Of a DNA stretch of 64,000 nucleotides, positions 31,901-46,900 are shown one piece after another. Made by a program: the position numbers and the translations under genes. Each line of letters starts with the position of its first letter. The first letter of the stretch is position 1. Source of the stretch: Monodelphis domestica (Eukaryota > Chordata > Mammalia > Didelphimorphia > Didelphidae); the NCBI RefSeq assembly GCF_027887165.1, contig NC_077228.1:185901643-185965642 (forward strand). The letters are read 5' to 3'. The notes under the pieces are model-generated. The model made no database searches, was not told where the DNA came from, and saw only the letters and a list, made by a program, of their open reading frames with translations.

Positions 31901-34900
31901 GGAGGTTCCTTCTCTTCCCTTCTTAAGATTACTTTAGGACAGAAACCTTTTGCTGAAAAATGGAAAGGACTTTGACCTATGCTTAAGCATAGAACAGGAA
32001 TTTCTTTGAGTCATGATTGATTTTAGAATTGATACAATGGAGATACTTGGAATCAATCTCCACCCTATTCAGTCCTAACAGGATTGAGTAAGGGCTGCAG
32101 CCTAGATCAAAATTTAATTATTCCAATCTCTACCCTACTCAGGTTAACAGGATTTAGAAAGGGCTGTAGCAAAGGAGCAAAGATTTAATCATTTGAAAAT
32201 ATGACCTTCAACAGACATGTGCAAAGCCTCTGGGCGGTCCTGGGTTAAGCTGGAGCCTCCATTGGCACAGGGAAATTGATGGACAGTGATTGGTAGATGT
32301 GAGAACTGAGGGGAGGCAACTTGGATGGTTTCCTTAAAGATCAGGGGGGGTCTGGAGACTCGGGGGGGGGGGGGGGGGGGTTGAGGAGTTGATCGGAGTG
32401 GTGGCAGTGTACTCTGAGAAGCTTGCTCTGAAGGAAGCTGAAGGTGGGGGGCCTCTGAGACTGTTTCTCCATTTTGGTCACGTGAGTAATAGGGACTGAT
32501 CTCCTTTCTTTGCCCCAGCTATCTAAGGGCTTGGGCCTTTTGGCCCAGCCTAAACAGAAGGGGTATTTAAGCCCTATTCCTTTCTCTCCCTTTTTCTCTC
32601 TCTCTATCTCTAATTCCTTTCTTCCTCCTATTGTAATTAAACTCCATAAAAGACTGACTGCAAACTTGAGTTTTCATTTAGGAATTACATAGCTGAATTC
32701 CTTGGCGACCTTAAATTAATATATATCAGTCTTTTAAAGTGATTCCCTTGTAACATCCCCCCAAATAATACCTGTGTGTATATATACATATGTATGTATA
32801 TGGGTGTTTCATTTTTCATTTTGACACAAGAGGCATTATTGAATACTTGGGCCTTCTGGAATATGAATGAATGAATGAATGAATGAATGAATGAATGAAT
32901 GAATGAATGAATGAATGAAATATTTACTAGATACTTAGTGCAAAGACTATGAAATACTTACATTGCCATACAGATGATCTGTCCTTTGTGGAAACCTAAG
33001 GTGGTGAAAAAAACAGTGTATGACTTTTTCTGTCAATCCTCACCCCAATAGCTACACCTTCAAAAAAAAATAAATAAACCCTTTATTAATCAATCTACAA
33101 GACCTTTGTCCTATAGTCTATGGAACACAAAAATATGCTAAAAATATACTAATCTCAGGTAAGTTTATAATCTTGCTAGGGAAGGTTGACAACTATACAT
33201 AATACAAAGATAATATTGACTAGTTCATAAGAGATGCCAAGTTATACAAGATTATCATTCAATTCAACAAGCTGAATACATTAATATTAATGCTTTAATA
33301 AAAGTGATGAAGAAAGTAAGACCATCTTCCCAATTATCCAAAGAAGCAGTCTACCATATTGACAGTATGAATGTATTAGTGTTCCCCATGTGCATCATTC
33401 CACTACCCATTTGCTTATAAATGCTGAAGAACTCTGCCAATTCTGAGAAAACACTGGCAAAGCTTTGCCTTCTGGCAACAGTGACAGAATCTCTTCTAGC
33501 AGAGTAGTCTGTGAATGCCAGAACAGCTTACATTTGCATAGATTTGTCAGGTATAAGAGGAACTTTCTAACCCCCTACTAGTGGCTATAGGTGACATAAA
33601 CATCCTTCTCCAGATCTGAGAGATGGAGAGACATAAAGAATGGTGAAGCAACTTGCCCAATGTCATGCAATTTGTTTTAGAGCAAGAAATTCCATTTCAG
33701 ATCTCTTGACTCCAAAGTCAGCACTCGCCCCTTATTGTCTTTACTAAGAACAAAAGTACATTTCAACTTTCCCTACAATGCCCAATGACTCTGGTAGGGA
33801 TAACTAAAGCCAACAAATAGTATAGCTCTCTCAATGGCAATGAGAAAAATAATTTCCTGGGACACTTGGTCACCTCACTACTGATTTCATTGCTCATGGA
33901 GGAAATCAACCAAAACCAGAACTAAAACTTATATATTAACATCTGTTGCAGAGCATGTTGAGCATAGAAATTAATTTTAATTTTTGCTGACAATGCAAAG
34001 GGAGGCACAAAGGATGGCAAAAGATGTTTCAGAATTAAAAAATAAAAGGTCTTCAAAGGCTTGTAGATTATTCAGAAGGCCTTATATCAATATCATGAAC
34101 ATATTCTTCAAGAAGAAAATAGGAAGGTACTGAACACCAAACATCCTTTAAAAAAAATGAAACTAACAGAAAGGAAACATGATTGGGGTCAGCAGAACAA
34201 TTCTATAATTATATGTTCATGTGTACCAGAATCAATGACAAAAATAAAACCTTCATACATAAAAAGAAATGATAAATAGCTAACATTAATGCAGCAATTT
34301 AAAACTACACAAATTACTTTATATACATGAATTCCTTTGATTCCCATAACAACCCTCTTTGTAAAATTATACAGATACCACCACCACAACCAATTTCCAG
34401 ATAAGTTTAGAGGAATTAAGTGACATGTCCTTGATTACATAGTAAGAGTCAGATGTAACATTTAATCTCATGTCTCTCCCAACGCCAAGACCAGTGCTCT
34501 TTCCACAACATGTAGGCACAAGATGAGTAGACACTGAGTGCAGCTAAAATAGCTCCAACCTGATCTATTTTTTAAAAAGCTGTGTTGATTAGGAAAAAGG
34601 GGAAATGGATATGTACAAAAACATTAACTGCTTATCGTCAACTCCCAGGACAATTTAACTGATGTTAAAATTCTCCAAACAAAGGCACAAAAAAGGCATT
34701 TGCCAGAGAATATTTGATTATCTTAGGAAGTGAAGAAATAGAAGTAGCCAGAGACAATACCAGTTTAGAAAAGAAATCTCATAAAACATAACAGAAAGAA
34801 GTGAGAGAAGAAACTAACAGGAAACATGATTAGGGCCAATGGGACTATTCCATAAATATATATTTGTGTGTCGTAAAATCAACAACAATAATAAAAACTT

Positions 34901-37900
34901 GCATAAAGAAGCAAAATAATAGCTAACATTAATACAGTGATTTAAGCTACAGAAACTACTTTATATATGTGAACTCCTTTGATTCCCATAACAAGTCCAT
35001 TTGGAAAACTATAGAGTACTTGAGTACTTCCCTAGCATTACATGAGTAATTGATGCAAACATTTCTGAATGTATAACCCCAAGGAACTCAAAGAAAGAAA
35101 AATCATAAATATAAGAAAATATTTGTAGAAGTATTTGTGATAACAAACAACTGGAAATAACATACATATCTACTGATTGAGGAATGGCTAAATGAAGTGT
35201 GGTATATGAATGGCTCATTATTGCATTGTTAAGACATAAGAAAAAGGAGGAACAGAGAATAAAAGGAAAATTTGTAATGAACTGATGCAAAATGAAGTAT
35301 GCACAACCTGAAAAATGACATACGCAATAAAGAAAAATTAAAAGGGACAATACAAAGACATAATAAAGCAAAGTTCAATGCTTTTAATTATAATGACCAA
35401 TTTTTACTCTGTAGAAGAACAAGGGAGGAAATGCACCTCCCCCTTTAAATGAAGGTGTTAGGATTTAACAGTTTTGGAATATTTTGTATGCTGTCAAAAC
35501 ATGTTGGTTGGTTTTGCTTAACTTTTATTTTTAATATGGGTCAGGAGGTATATCAAGAAATGACTATTATATAAAAAAATAGCATCAATAAAGCATAAGT
35601 AAAACTAATAATAGATTCTCATAATATGTGAAAGCAGGGAAAGATAAGTCTCTAGAAATTTTAGCAGAACATCCAACTAGGCCATAACATCTCAAAAGAA
35701 TGTATAGGTGAAACTGGAGGGAAGACAAAAAATAGATGTGAAATGGAACAGATCTAGTATTTCTATAGTAATCTAGTTTCATCATTTATGATCACAGAGC
35801 CACCATCATATTTGGACCAAAATGCCTTGTTACCAACTATGCTATATAAGAAAGTAGAAACAACACTCAGGAAAATGAACTTTATCTGACCAAAGACACA
35901 TAAGAAATATGTACTGTAGGCAACACAATTTTGAAGCCTCTAAGGAACTCTTTTATGATTTCTAAAGGACAAGAAGGTTCCAAAAGAATGAAAGATCACA
36001 AATTTTATTACTGCTCAAAAACAAAAAGGATATCCGGACAAGATCACCAAACATTAGCCCATATGCTGGCTTTCTCATTTTCATAAAATCTTTACGCATA
36101 AAGAAACAAGCAGTTTTTTGTGTATGATTGTTAGAGTAAGAAAAATTCAAATCTCAGTCCTACTACCTAATACATGTTTGACTTCTGGTAAGTCACTTAA
36201 CCTCTCTGGCCTCAGTTCTTTAAGTATTAAATGAGGGAATTGGACTAACAGACCTGTAGGGTTGTTTCTAGCTTGAAATCTAAAATTTTGAGATTCCTAA
36301 ACATATAATTGATTAAAAAGTATAAAAATATTTTGACAATTTCCAAAAAACAATCCAACATTTAACTTTCTAATGTAAAATATATCCTTATAAAGGCTTC
36401 TAAAAAGGCATTTCCCATTAATACACAATGAATTATTATACAAGGTTTCTTGATAACTGTAACCAGGGAGTATTGGAAATGTGGAAATTTAATACTAACC
36501 TTTACCCCCTTTTGACACTCCAAGACAACCATTGGATATTAAATGGGAAGAATTTTAATTTTAAGACTGAAGCTGATTCAGGTCTAGGGACAGGAGGTCC
36601 TGGGTTCAAATTTGACCTCAGACACTTCTTAGCTGTGTGACCCTGGGGCAAGTCACTTAACCCCCCATTACCCAGCCCTTTGATAGTATTGATTCTAAGA
36701 CAGAATGTAAGCCTTTTAAAATAAGTTTTTAAGAACTGTCCCTACTACAGACTTCTTTCTCCCTTGCTGAATGAGGGTGGAGACAAGTTCTCTGTTTATC
36801 TATTAAAAAAAGCCTCTTCAGATAGTGAAGCTACTAAATAAACTAGGCCAAGTAAGGCAGAGAAAAGTGGACACAGGGTGCTGCCATTCTACTTGTAACT
36901 CCTGGTGTCCTAGAAGACCCGCCTTGTCTGGAGTGAGGTTAGAGTGCTCCAAGCAAAGAGACTTAGGAGTCACAAAGAATATAACTGGAGGAGGAAGCAG
37001 GGCTTTTTTCCTTAGAATCTTGGACTGATCAGGCTGGGGCCAGCCCTGGAGGTTGGGGGGGTGGGGAGAAGGTGTGGCTAAGGGAGCTATTGGCCACATT
37101 GGCTGGTGCCTTTTCTTTCTCTGGCATGCATTTTATTATTTTTATTAAATAATATTATTTAACAAATAATTAGAAATTAAGGTACAGGCTCCAGAGAATT
37201 TTAATCATAATAATAATTAAGAGGCTTACTGAACAATGCTAAATGAGGCAAAAACCAGGAAAAAATGTACATGTGCCAAAGGTGTTTGCTGGCAAATACA
37301 TCAAAGGAAGGTATGTGTGGATATGTATGTACAGTAGAACCTCAAATCCTTGGGGGATACATTCCAAGACTTACCGTGGATGGTCGAAACCATAGATAAA
37401 AGTGAACATCTGCAGAGGACAATTTTCCATTTAAGTATCCTTAAATTTCGTTAACAAAGTATATTGGACTCAATAAAGCAAATATCCATGAATAGGAGCA
37501 TCTAGACAACTTCATATGTTCATCCACATATATATGTTCACTGCACTTTGTTAATGAGATCTAAGGGCACTCAAAAGAAATTAGCCAAGTAAACCTAGCA
37601 GGTAAAGCCAAGTGAAAAAGATTTGAATATTGCCCAGTTTATGGTGAATAGACAGCCTTTAAGCCGGGCTGGACTTAGAAATGGAACTAAACCAAGAACT
37701 CAATAAAAAGACTATGGAATAGATTACTTATGTATTTCATGAGGTGGGAAAGTCCAAAAACACACAGTACTCTCCATGATCCCAAGCTGCTCCCTGCTGA
37801 AGTCTACCTTTCTTAACAGTGGTTTTCTCCTGTTCTCACCCACCTTGGTAGTAAGAATCACAGAACTTCATGATCTCAATCAAAAGAATCAAAAGGAGAA

Positions 37901-40900
37901 GTCATTTGGTCATGTGTCAAAAGAAAGATAAGTAATGGCATATAAATGGGTCACAGCAGCAGCATCTTATCAGAGAAACAGTATGAAAGATGTCATCCGG
38001 GACACATGAGATTCTCAGTTTCTGGCCTACCGTAACCAAAGCACCAGATGCTTTCTGACAGTTCCAAGATTCTCATATAATACTTACAGGGATATTTCTG
38101 GATTCTCTGAGGCCAGCAAATCCAGCTCTTGATAAATCACTGGGTTTGAGTGGTTGCCATCACTGTCAGTTGGAGACTTGACATCTTAAAGGTAAAAATG
38201 GATGTATTTTACAACTACTGCTTAGTCAAGAATATCCTTTAGTCAATCATTTTGGATGACTTTCCCACCAAATGAAATATATACTTTAAATATGGATATC
38301 TGGACATTAACCCTGGTGCAAAACCTCTTTAAAATACTATATTTAGGATCACAAGCCCACAGATATACATGCTGGCTAAGACTGCAAAGGCAATGTACCC
38401 CAACCCCCTCATTTTACAAATGGGACCCAGAGATGAAGTTCAGTGACTTCCCCAAGATCACAAAGAGAGTTAATCATCAGTTAGGGTTTGAACTCAGTTC
38501 CACTTACTCCAAAACCAGGATTCTTTCCACTGGAGACTACCTTCACTCCTTCCTACCCTATCTAGGCAGATTAGGTTAAGTGACTTTCTCATGGTCATAT
38601 AATTAGGAAAGGTCTGAGTCCATATTTGAACCCAGATCTTTCCAACTCCAAGTGTTGTGCTCTATGCCCTGTGTCTGTGCAGGTAGGGATAAAGAGCTTA
38701 CATCTCCTACTCTGTGCAAAGAATGCTACAAAACCTTTACTGGTAACCCATGGTATTCTAAAATGTCTGACTCTGACAAGCTATTAACATTCTTGAGACA
38801 TAGTTGAGTTAAGCTCCTCATGGGAGAAATTTCTTTTTTCATCTAAAAACTTCACACAACAAAAAAAGATTTCTTTCCATCATGATCCATCTAATGTCCC
38901 ATGATCAATAGAAGTAAGAAGGCAACATATCACAAATGGAAAGAAACAACTTTGCCTTAACAAAAGTGCAATCCAGTTTGATCAATGATCTTTACAAGAA
39001 AAGCTAACTCTTAGCAAATATGCTAATCCCAAATCAATTCATTATATGGAGTATTTTGGTTCTGGAAAGACCCTAGGGCATAAGAGGAAAAATAACAGTG
39101 ATTTCAGATAGGCATTTTTGCCTTTTATGTCTAGCAGTTTTCTGTGTGCAACATAGAGTCAACCTGGGTTGCACAGTGGAGGTAGCACTGAGCCTGAAGT
39201 CAGGAAGACCTAAATGGAAATTAGACTTTCATATTCTTCCTAGTTTTGGTAGTCTAACCAAGTTACTTAATTTGTTTCCATTTCCTCAACTGAAAAATGG
39301 GGATAATAATGGCATCAAACTCCCAAGATGGTCGTGAAGATCAAATAAGATAATATTTGTAGTGTTTAGCACAGTACATAAAGCATAGTAGGTGCTTTTA
39401 TTATCATTAATATCACTGTTGTTATTAATACTCTTTTCCCTTCCCTTAATTGTTAACAGTCCATCATGCCTTGTTCTCTGATCAACTTGAACTGTTAGTG
39501 TTTTCTTTTTTGCCTCTCCCTCTACCAATTATTTCCTAATCTTATACTGTAATAGAGCTAAAGCCCACAAATCAGCACTTATTGAGTGACCATTATATTC
39601 AGGGTAATATGTTAAGGGCTCAGGCACTGTTAAAAACAGCAAGAAAAGGGTAGGTAGTTAGCACAGTGAGCAAATCACTTAACCTGTTTTGCCCAGCCCT
39701 TGCCATTTTTCTGTCTTAAAATTAATATCAAGACAGAACTTAAAAAAAAAAAAAGCACAGCAAAAAGCAACTGGCTGATAAAATACTGGCCAAGATGAAT
39801 AAATATTGGAAAATGGATGATTAGAAAACCTAGATAAATTTTAAGAATGAAAGTTAAAAGTTGTTGTTTAAGAAGAGCTATGGGGATAGAAATTACATCA
39901 GATAACCTCTGAAAAAAGCCTGGTGAATGTTGTCAGATATCATTGAGGGATGAATGCTATCAAGTAGAATTTCAAGGAATTCAACTCACAAAACCCAGCC
40001 CCATTCCTAAAAAAATTCCCAGAAGTAGGTTATTATTTCCATCCAGAAGTTGCTTCATTGCCAGCTGGCAGAGATTTAACCAGGGGTTAAATCAGGGATT
40101 CCTCATCTCTTTTGTGTCACGGACCCCTTCTCGTAATGTTGTTTTTTTTTTTAAGCATAACATAAAATACAATAGAGTAGAAATGAAATCAATTATATTG
40201 AAATGTAGTAATAAAGTATAAAACAAACAAAAAACTCAAATTCACAGACTCCAGGTTAAGAACCCTTGTATAAGGTGGAAGAGAGCTCTCCTCAGAAAGG
40301 ATTTTTTGATTTTATTCCTTCTCAGATGACACTTAATTATCTACCCCAAACAGAATCTTTTCTTTGGCTAATCTGAACAAAAAAGAATGTTCACTTACTT
40401 AAGTCAGAAAATTGAGAACTCATGGTATGTACTCCATCCAATAACAAGCCAGAAGTCAAAGAGCTTGGACTTGGACTTAAGTCAAGTAAATCACAGGATG
40501 GGGCAGAAGGCTCACAGTTATTCTGCAAACGAACAAACAAACAACCAGGTTTAGTTAAAAATAACAACAAGCATCAAATGTTCCCTCTAAGAGTGTTGGG
40601 AAAGATCCTTTTTTTGAGGAGTTCCCTTGAGGAGATTATGTTAATCACACTTAAGTAGTATTAAGCAATGCTGAGATCTGAACCCAAGCCCTCTGACCCT
40701 CTAAATACTTTCCACTGCACTTAAATAACATTATACTGTTGTCAACGTGGAAATCTAGAGACCCCCAGTTTATTTAGTTGGGAGATAGAAACCCCAGGTT
40801 TTGACCTTGTCACAGGAGAGTTTTCCCCCTGAGGGAAGGTCCCACTTCACCAGACAAATAGACAATCTGCTTCAGGTGAGAAATAAATCCAAACTGAAGT

Positions 40901-43900
40901 TGAATGACTCTTTGGAGTAGTAGGCAGGGCATCAGTCTCCCAAGCTGAAGGTCCCTAGTTTGATCCTTGGAAGGAGGGTGTGACATACCAGGAAAGGCTT
41001 CTGGAGACAAAGAGTCTCTCGACTTCAGATTGGGTTTATCTCCCACCTAAAGGGGATTGTCTATTTGTCTGGTGAAGTGGGACTCCCCTCAGGGGGAAAA
41101 CTCTCCTGGGACAAGGTCAAAACCTGGGGTTTCTACTTCCCAACTAAATAAACTGGGGATCTCTAAATTTCCACGTTGACACTGTATTCTGGAAATGTTA
41201 AAAAGTCATTTGTGTATAGGATGTTAAAATACTTACCTTCTGGGCTTCCCGTAGGCTCTGATTTTGCTCCTGATATCGTTGTTGATTTCGAGAAAACCTG
41301 ATTTTAAAAAAATATATACATTCTTATTTTTAAAAAAATAGAATTTATGTATTGTTAACCTAAACTAAGGAGCTGTAAATAAAGTATTATGTTTATGTTC
41401 CCTCTATGGTAGAAGTATAAAACATATGAAGTCCATAATACTCCTAAGTGTGGCACGACCCAGATTAAAATATAATTGGGAAATATTTAACAAAATAAAC
41501 AAAAGTACAATGAAGACATAGATGATATCACATTTAAAAACATGGTCTGCAGGCATCTTTTTTTTTTTTAACCCTTACCTTCTGTCAGAGAAGCAATACT
41601 AAGGAATGACAGAATTAATACTAAGGATTGGTTCCAAGGCAGAAGAGTGGAAAGGGCTAGATGTTTGGGGTTAAGTGACTACTTTCCCAGGACCACACAG
41701 CTAGGAAGTGTCTAGGGCAAAATTTGAACCCAGGTCCTCTTGACTCCAGGTCAGGCTCTCTGTGCACTAAGCTACCTCACTGCCCCTCTGTAGTATTCTT
41801 TATGTACATATTAGTGGTCTCCATTTCAACATGAGAGCATTATTGCTCTATAAGAGAAGATCTCAATAAATGTTAGAATAAAAATTTTGAGGAGGGCCAG
41901 GAAGTGGCACATGGTTCTACACTTGTGATTTCATCTCTAAAAGGAACTCCCCACGTAGAATCTTCCTTTAGGGAAGTTGGACATCTTTATCTTATGACCT
42001 TAGAGAGTTGCCTGACACAATTGGGACTTGTCTAGAAATAGTAAGCAAGAGTTAAATGCAAGTCTTCTTGATTCCACAGCTGGCCCTATTCTATATTGGC
42101 TTTCTAGTTCTCAATAAATGATGGAAATGAATTTTTTTGTTATTGTTCTAGACTTGTAATTTCTTGGATACATGGAACTCCTTCTGGGGAAGCTTCTACC
42201 AATGGCTATTCACTTCAGACACTGGGTATTAAGTGCTTACTAGATTTTTAGCATTCTGGTTGTCTGTTATGCCCAAGAGTCACAATGGAACTAAGGCTCT
42301 TATGCAAAATGCTGGTGTTGTTCTAGTTGTCCCAGTTCCATTTAAAAGAGAAAAAAAAAATTAGGACTGGGCTTATGACTTCATTAATAAACAGAACTCT
42401 CTCCACTAATACAGGTTAGTGCCTCTGCAATTTATGGTTTTAGAAAGTTGCCTAGAGAACTTAGAAAAGAACTTAGAAGTTCTGTGACTTGCCCAAGGTC
42501 ACATAGCCACTTAGGTGTTAGAGGAGGAACTGGAACCCATTTTTTAAAAATTCCAAGTCCATCTCTACCTCTAATATTAAAAGTTAAGTCAAAATGAATT
42601 GCTACACACGCACAGTCCCTTGATAGCACTTAAGTTTGTTGAGATTTGGGATTTTTTTTTAGTGTGTTTCTGTATCTCTGATGTCTAGCATGATATGTGG
42701 CATGTAGCAGGGACTTCATGAATGCCTATCCACTGACTGATGTATAAATGCAAAACTGCTGTCTATAACATCCTTGACTTTTTGATGTGGATGTTGTGTA
42801 TCTTCAGCCAGCCACGGAGGTCCTACAAGGTAAGGAGGATGCCTTACTCCATTAAGCTGGGAGCTTCCCAGGGATACCCATTTTCTTCCATGCACTTTCC
42901 TTGGAATTAAGCACAGAACCCTTGACCCAGTGGGCTTGAATGACTGAGGTAAAGCTGAGTGGAGAAAGACAACCCAACTTATACACACCTCTCATATCCA
43001 AGGAGAGCATGATTCAAATCCTCATTTACTTGAATAAGCTCCATTGTCACATCCTCATTCTCTACTACGGCCAGCAGGTCCATGATCCTTTCTTGCATGT
43101 CCCGACCAGTCTTATACAATTTCTGTCCAGAAAAAGAGAAAATCTAAATCAGGAGTGCCCTAAAAAGAATAAATTTATGCAGGACAACTTGATACAAGTC
43201 AAGCTAACTAACCCAACTCTATATAAGGCATTGTGCTTGGCACTGGTTGCTACAAAGACAAAAATGAAAAATGTCCTGTCCTTAGAAAGCTGATATTCTA
43301 CTAGGGAAGACAGATGAATAAAAGTATGGCAATTTGGGAAAAGGAGAAATTCCTACCACCAGGGCAATAACAAAAGGTTTTCTGAGATGAGTCTTGAAGC
43401 TTGTCAGAGTTGCTTAAGAGGCAAAGGTAATTAAGAGCTGTATTTTAAGAATAAAGGAGGAACTATATAAAATATTGAATGCTGATATCAGGGAACAAAG
43501 AGATGGCTCATTTACTTGGAATATGGTACATGGGAGAGTAAATAATCTGAAATATGTCTGGAAATGAAGAATAGAACTAGTTTGTAAAGTGTTTTATATA
43601 TCAGCCTGATTTTATCATAGAGACAACAAAAGCTTCATGAGCAGAAAAACAAGGGTCAGCCTGGTAAATCAAAAGCCTTTGGACCTGGGGAAACTATGAC
43701 CAAAAATATCCCTCGAGAAGATTTGTTCTTAATACTATACCATTTGGATTTCCAATACTGCTGTTACATTGTGTTTTTCAAGCCTTTCCCCTCATTCCTT
43801 TGTCCTGACAATCAATGAAATACCATCATATTCCTTGCCCCATGGCATCCTCTAAAATTGGCACAATTAAGATTGAGAATCTAAGATTCATCTTTTCTGA

Positions 43901-46900
43901 TAAACAAATCTGTCTCCAACCAAGTATGTCCTGGGGATCGAATGGCTATATCCTTGATTCATCCATTAAGATAAACCATGGAAGTTAATCTTAACCAGAC
44001 CTAATTAGATTTCTCCACCTAGATCAACAAGGATATTGGAATCTTGTGATTAGGCATGTGACTTGTCCCCCATCATGATAAAAGGATCAGGGAGGAACAG
44101 GTAAATATTAGCTCACCTCCTCATTAGGTATTTACCAATGAAATGTCTTGGGCTGTCTAGGGAAAGGCTAAATAATGAACTTTCAGAACTCAAAGCTCTG
44201 AATTTACTGTCTTTGATCAATGAGAGATCATGGACCAATTTATTTAATGGTTATTGCCAGCCTAATAAATCCGTTGATTTTTCTTACTCAGAACCCAATC
44301 TCTCAGAATTCTTACTCATTACATCTTGCTTATCGAAGAGGGGTTCTAGAAGACAGTAGTCAACAGTGCTGAGTAACTAGTAACCATTTCTTTCTACTAT
44401 GCTTAAGTATTTCTAAGATTTGTTTCTCCATTAGAATGTAAGCTTTGTGAAGTTATCAAACGTTCATAGATTACTTCTTTATCTACTTTTTAATCAGTTT
44501 TAGGAAAAGATGTTGCCAAGTGACCGAGACTGGGAAAGCAGATCTGCAGGAGAGAAAATGTTCTAAGAACCATCATGATTCCAGACAATCTAAGAAGATG
44601 AGAGCAATAGAAAATGTCCCCAGAAATGAGATACTACAGTATCTTTGAGTGAGCCCATGATTTAGTAAACTGAACCATGAGGTCACCCATCCCCTTCAGT
44701 CTTTTATGTGCCAATATTATACAGTGATTGTACAACTCTGGTGCCAAGAAGTGGGATGGTCCCCAATGGCTCCTTATCAATCACTTAAAATATGTTAAGA
44801 AACACCTTCCATGAAATGCATAATCCCTTAGAGCCCTTCAATATCTTGTTGAGACAATACTGAAATGTATAGATGGAATGATTCACTGGGGAGACTAATA
44901 TATCTATCAAAGAATCAGAAGGGAGAATATGTAAACTCTATATTGATTTGTGCCTTCTGGCCCCCAAAACAACCTTTTGATTTTAGAGCTAAAAAAAGTT
45001 TGATTTTAAGGCTAAAACTTTAACTGTAGCTCCCCCCTCTCCTCTCCCCCCTCTCCCCCCAGGCTGAGGCTATGGGTGGAGTCCTCCCTCCTTTTGTCTA
45101 CATCTTTTCTCTTTGGTAAAGACAAGCAGACTGGAGAGAAGTTCTTAACAAGGATTCTCTTAGGTAATGAAGTCAGTCAGCTAGCCACTATGCTGGGAAA
45201 CACCTCCCCACTTGGGGAAAAGTACACATGCACTGTGCAGCCATTCTAAAGGCTGCACCATTATTCCTGGCATTCAAAAGACTTGTCTTGAGGTCTGAGT
45301 CCTCTAATCAGAGAGGCTTGGGAAAAGGACATTGTGAAGAGGGTAAAGTGATAGAGAGGACAGAAAGTCACCCCTTTTTCCTGGAGCCAGGGACCCAGAA
45401 GGATGTGATCTCTGGCTCAGAGCTGACTCAGCCTGCTCACAGAGTTCATGATCTTCTCTCTTTCTTTCGTCTGCTTTTTGCTGTTTAAAAAAATTAATTT
45501 TATAAGATAGTCTCCAGGGGATTTTAATTATTACAACTTCCTGTGAGCAGGGATGGTTTGATTCTTTGCATTTGTATGCTTGGTGTTTAGCATAGTATCT
45601 AGAAAATGATCAGGGCTTAATAAAGACTCATGAGTTGGAGGCAGCTGGGTAGCTTAGTGGATTGAGAGCCAGACTTAGAGATTGGGAGGTCCTAGGTTCA
45701 AATCTGACCTCAGCCACTTCCTAGCTGTGTGATCCTGGGCAAGTCACTTGATCTCCATTGCCTAGCCCTTACCACTCTTCTGCCTTGGAACCAGTACACA
45801 GTATTAATTCCAAGATGGAAGGCAAGGGTTTAAAAAAAAAAAGGCTTATGAGTTGATGGCTAAGGAGAGGTCAAGGAGGCCAACAGATTTTTTTTTTAAC
45901 TTAAGAAATCACATATAAAATTGGAGAGAACTGTTTCTATTGAATGATGAGTATAGAAACCACATTGCAAATGATTTAGAAGAGGACAGAAAGTAGAAGT
46001 AATGAGTGTGGACAACTTTTTCCCCCTTAAAACTGGCATTTAATGTTTACATCAATGTATACATAACACATGTACTATAATATCTGTCATACAATCTATA
46101 TTTCAATATAAATTATAATATAATTTAGCATTTTTGCTGGAACTTTCTTTCTATTTAAATTATAAAGGTGTAGGTTAAATGCTCAACTTCAACTATTTCT
46201 CTTGTGGAGTGCCATATTTAAGATAAAACATTTAAAAGCTCATCATAGCAATATATTCTAATAGACGCTAAAGAAGAAAGAAGGAAATAATGATAAAAAA
46301 AATGAAGAATATATATATATACATATGTACACACACATATACATAACTTAAATAAGAAACATTATCCTACCTTCTATTCATTTAATAAAAAATGGGTTCA
46401 ATGACTTCCAACTCTCCAAAATTCATGATACCAAAAAGAATAAGTGATATTTTATAGAAGACCTTAAAAATATCAATGTAGACAATTTTGGGGGAAATAT
46501 AGTTGATAACTTGAGTAGATGACAGAGTCTACTGAGGATGTTTTAAAGCCTTGGAGCCTTGAAAATGTTTGTAGGCAGCAGGGAAGGAACCAGTAGATAA
46601 GGAGAGGTTAGAGATTAGAAAGAGGATGAATGTGGAGGCAAGCTGTGAATGGAGATGGGATGGAGTGGATACTTATAACAGATGGCTTGTTTTCTCAGTA
46701 AATCATGAAATGAGGTCCATAGCAGAAAGGGTGGCAGGATAGGGAGCTGTGTGCCTTCAGAAAAGAGTTTTAGAACAGCCACTGAAAGGACTGATTAACA
46801 GAGAATCAAAAAGCAATAAAAAACTGCCTTACTACAGTGAAGGACCAGAGGAGATTAGCTAACAGATTTGTTGGGGACCCAATCAGCTGCTTATATTACC

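Noticed and set aside
32863-32919. CRISPR-like regular repeats
   Set aside because: Simple tetranucleotide array without spacers, in a vertebrate genome.
35009-35371. 120-codon hydrophobic frame on the minus strand
   Set aside because: It lies antisense to a degraded LINE 3' end; hydrophobicity reflects T-rich composition.
45228-45488. 86-codon frame on the plus strand
   Set aside because: Lies entirely within a family D LTR fossil; no similarity to a host protein.
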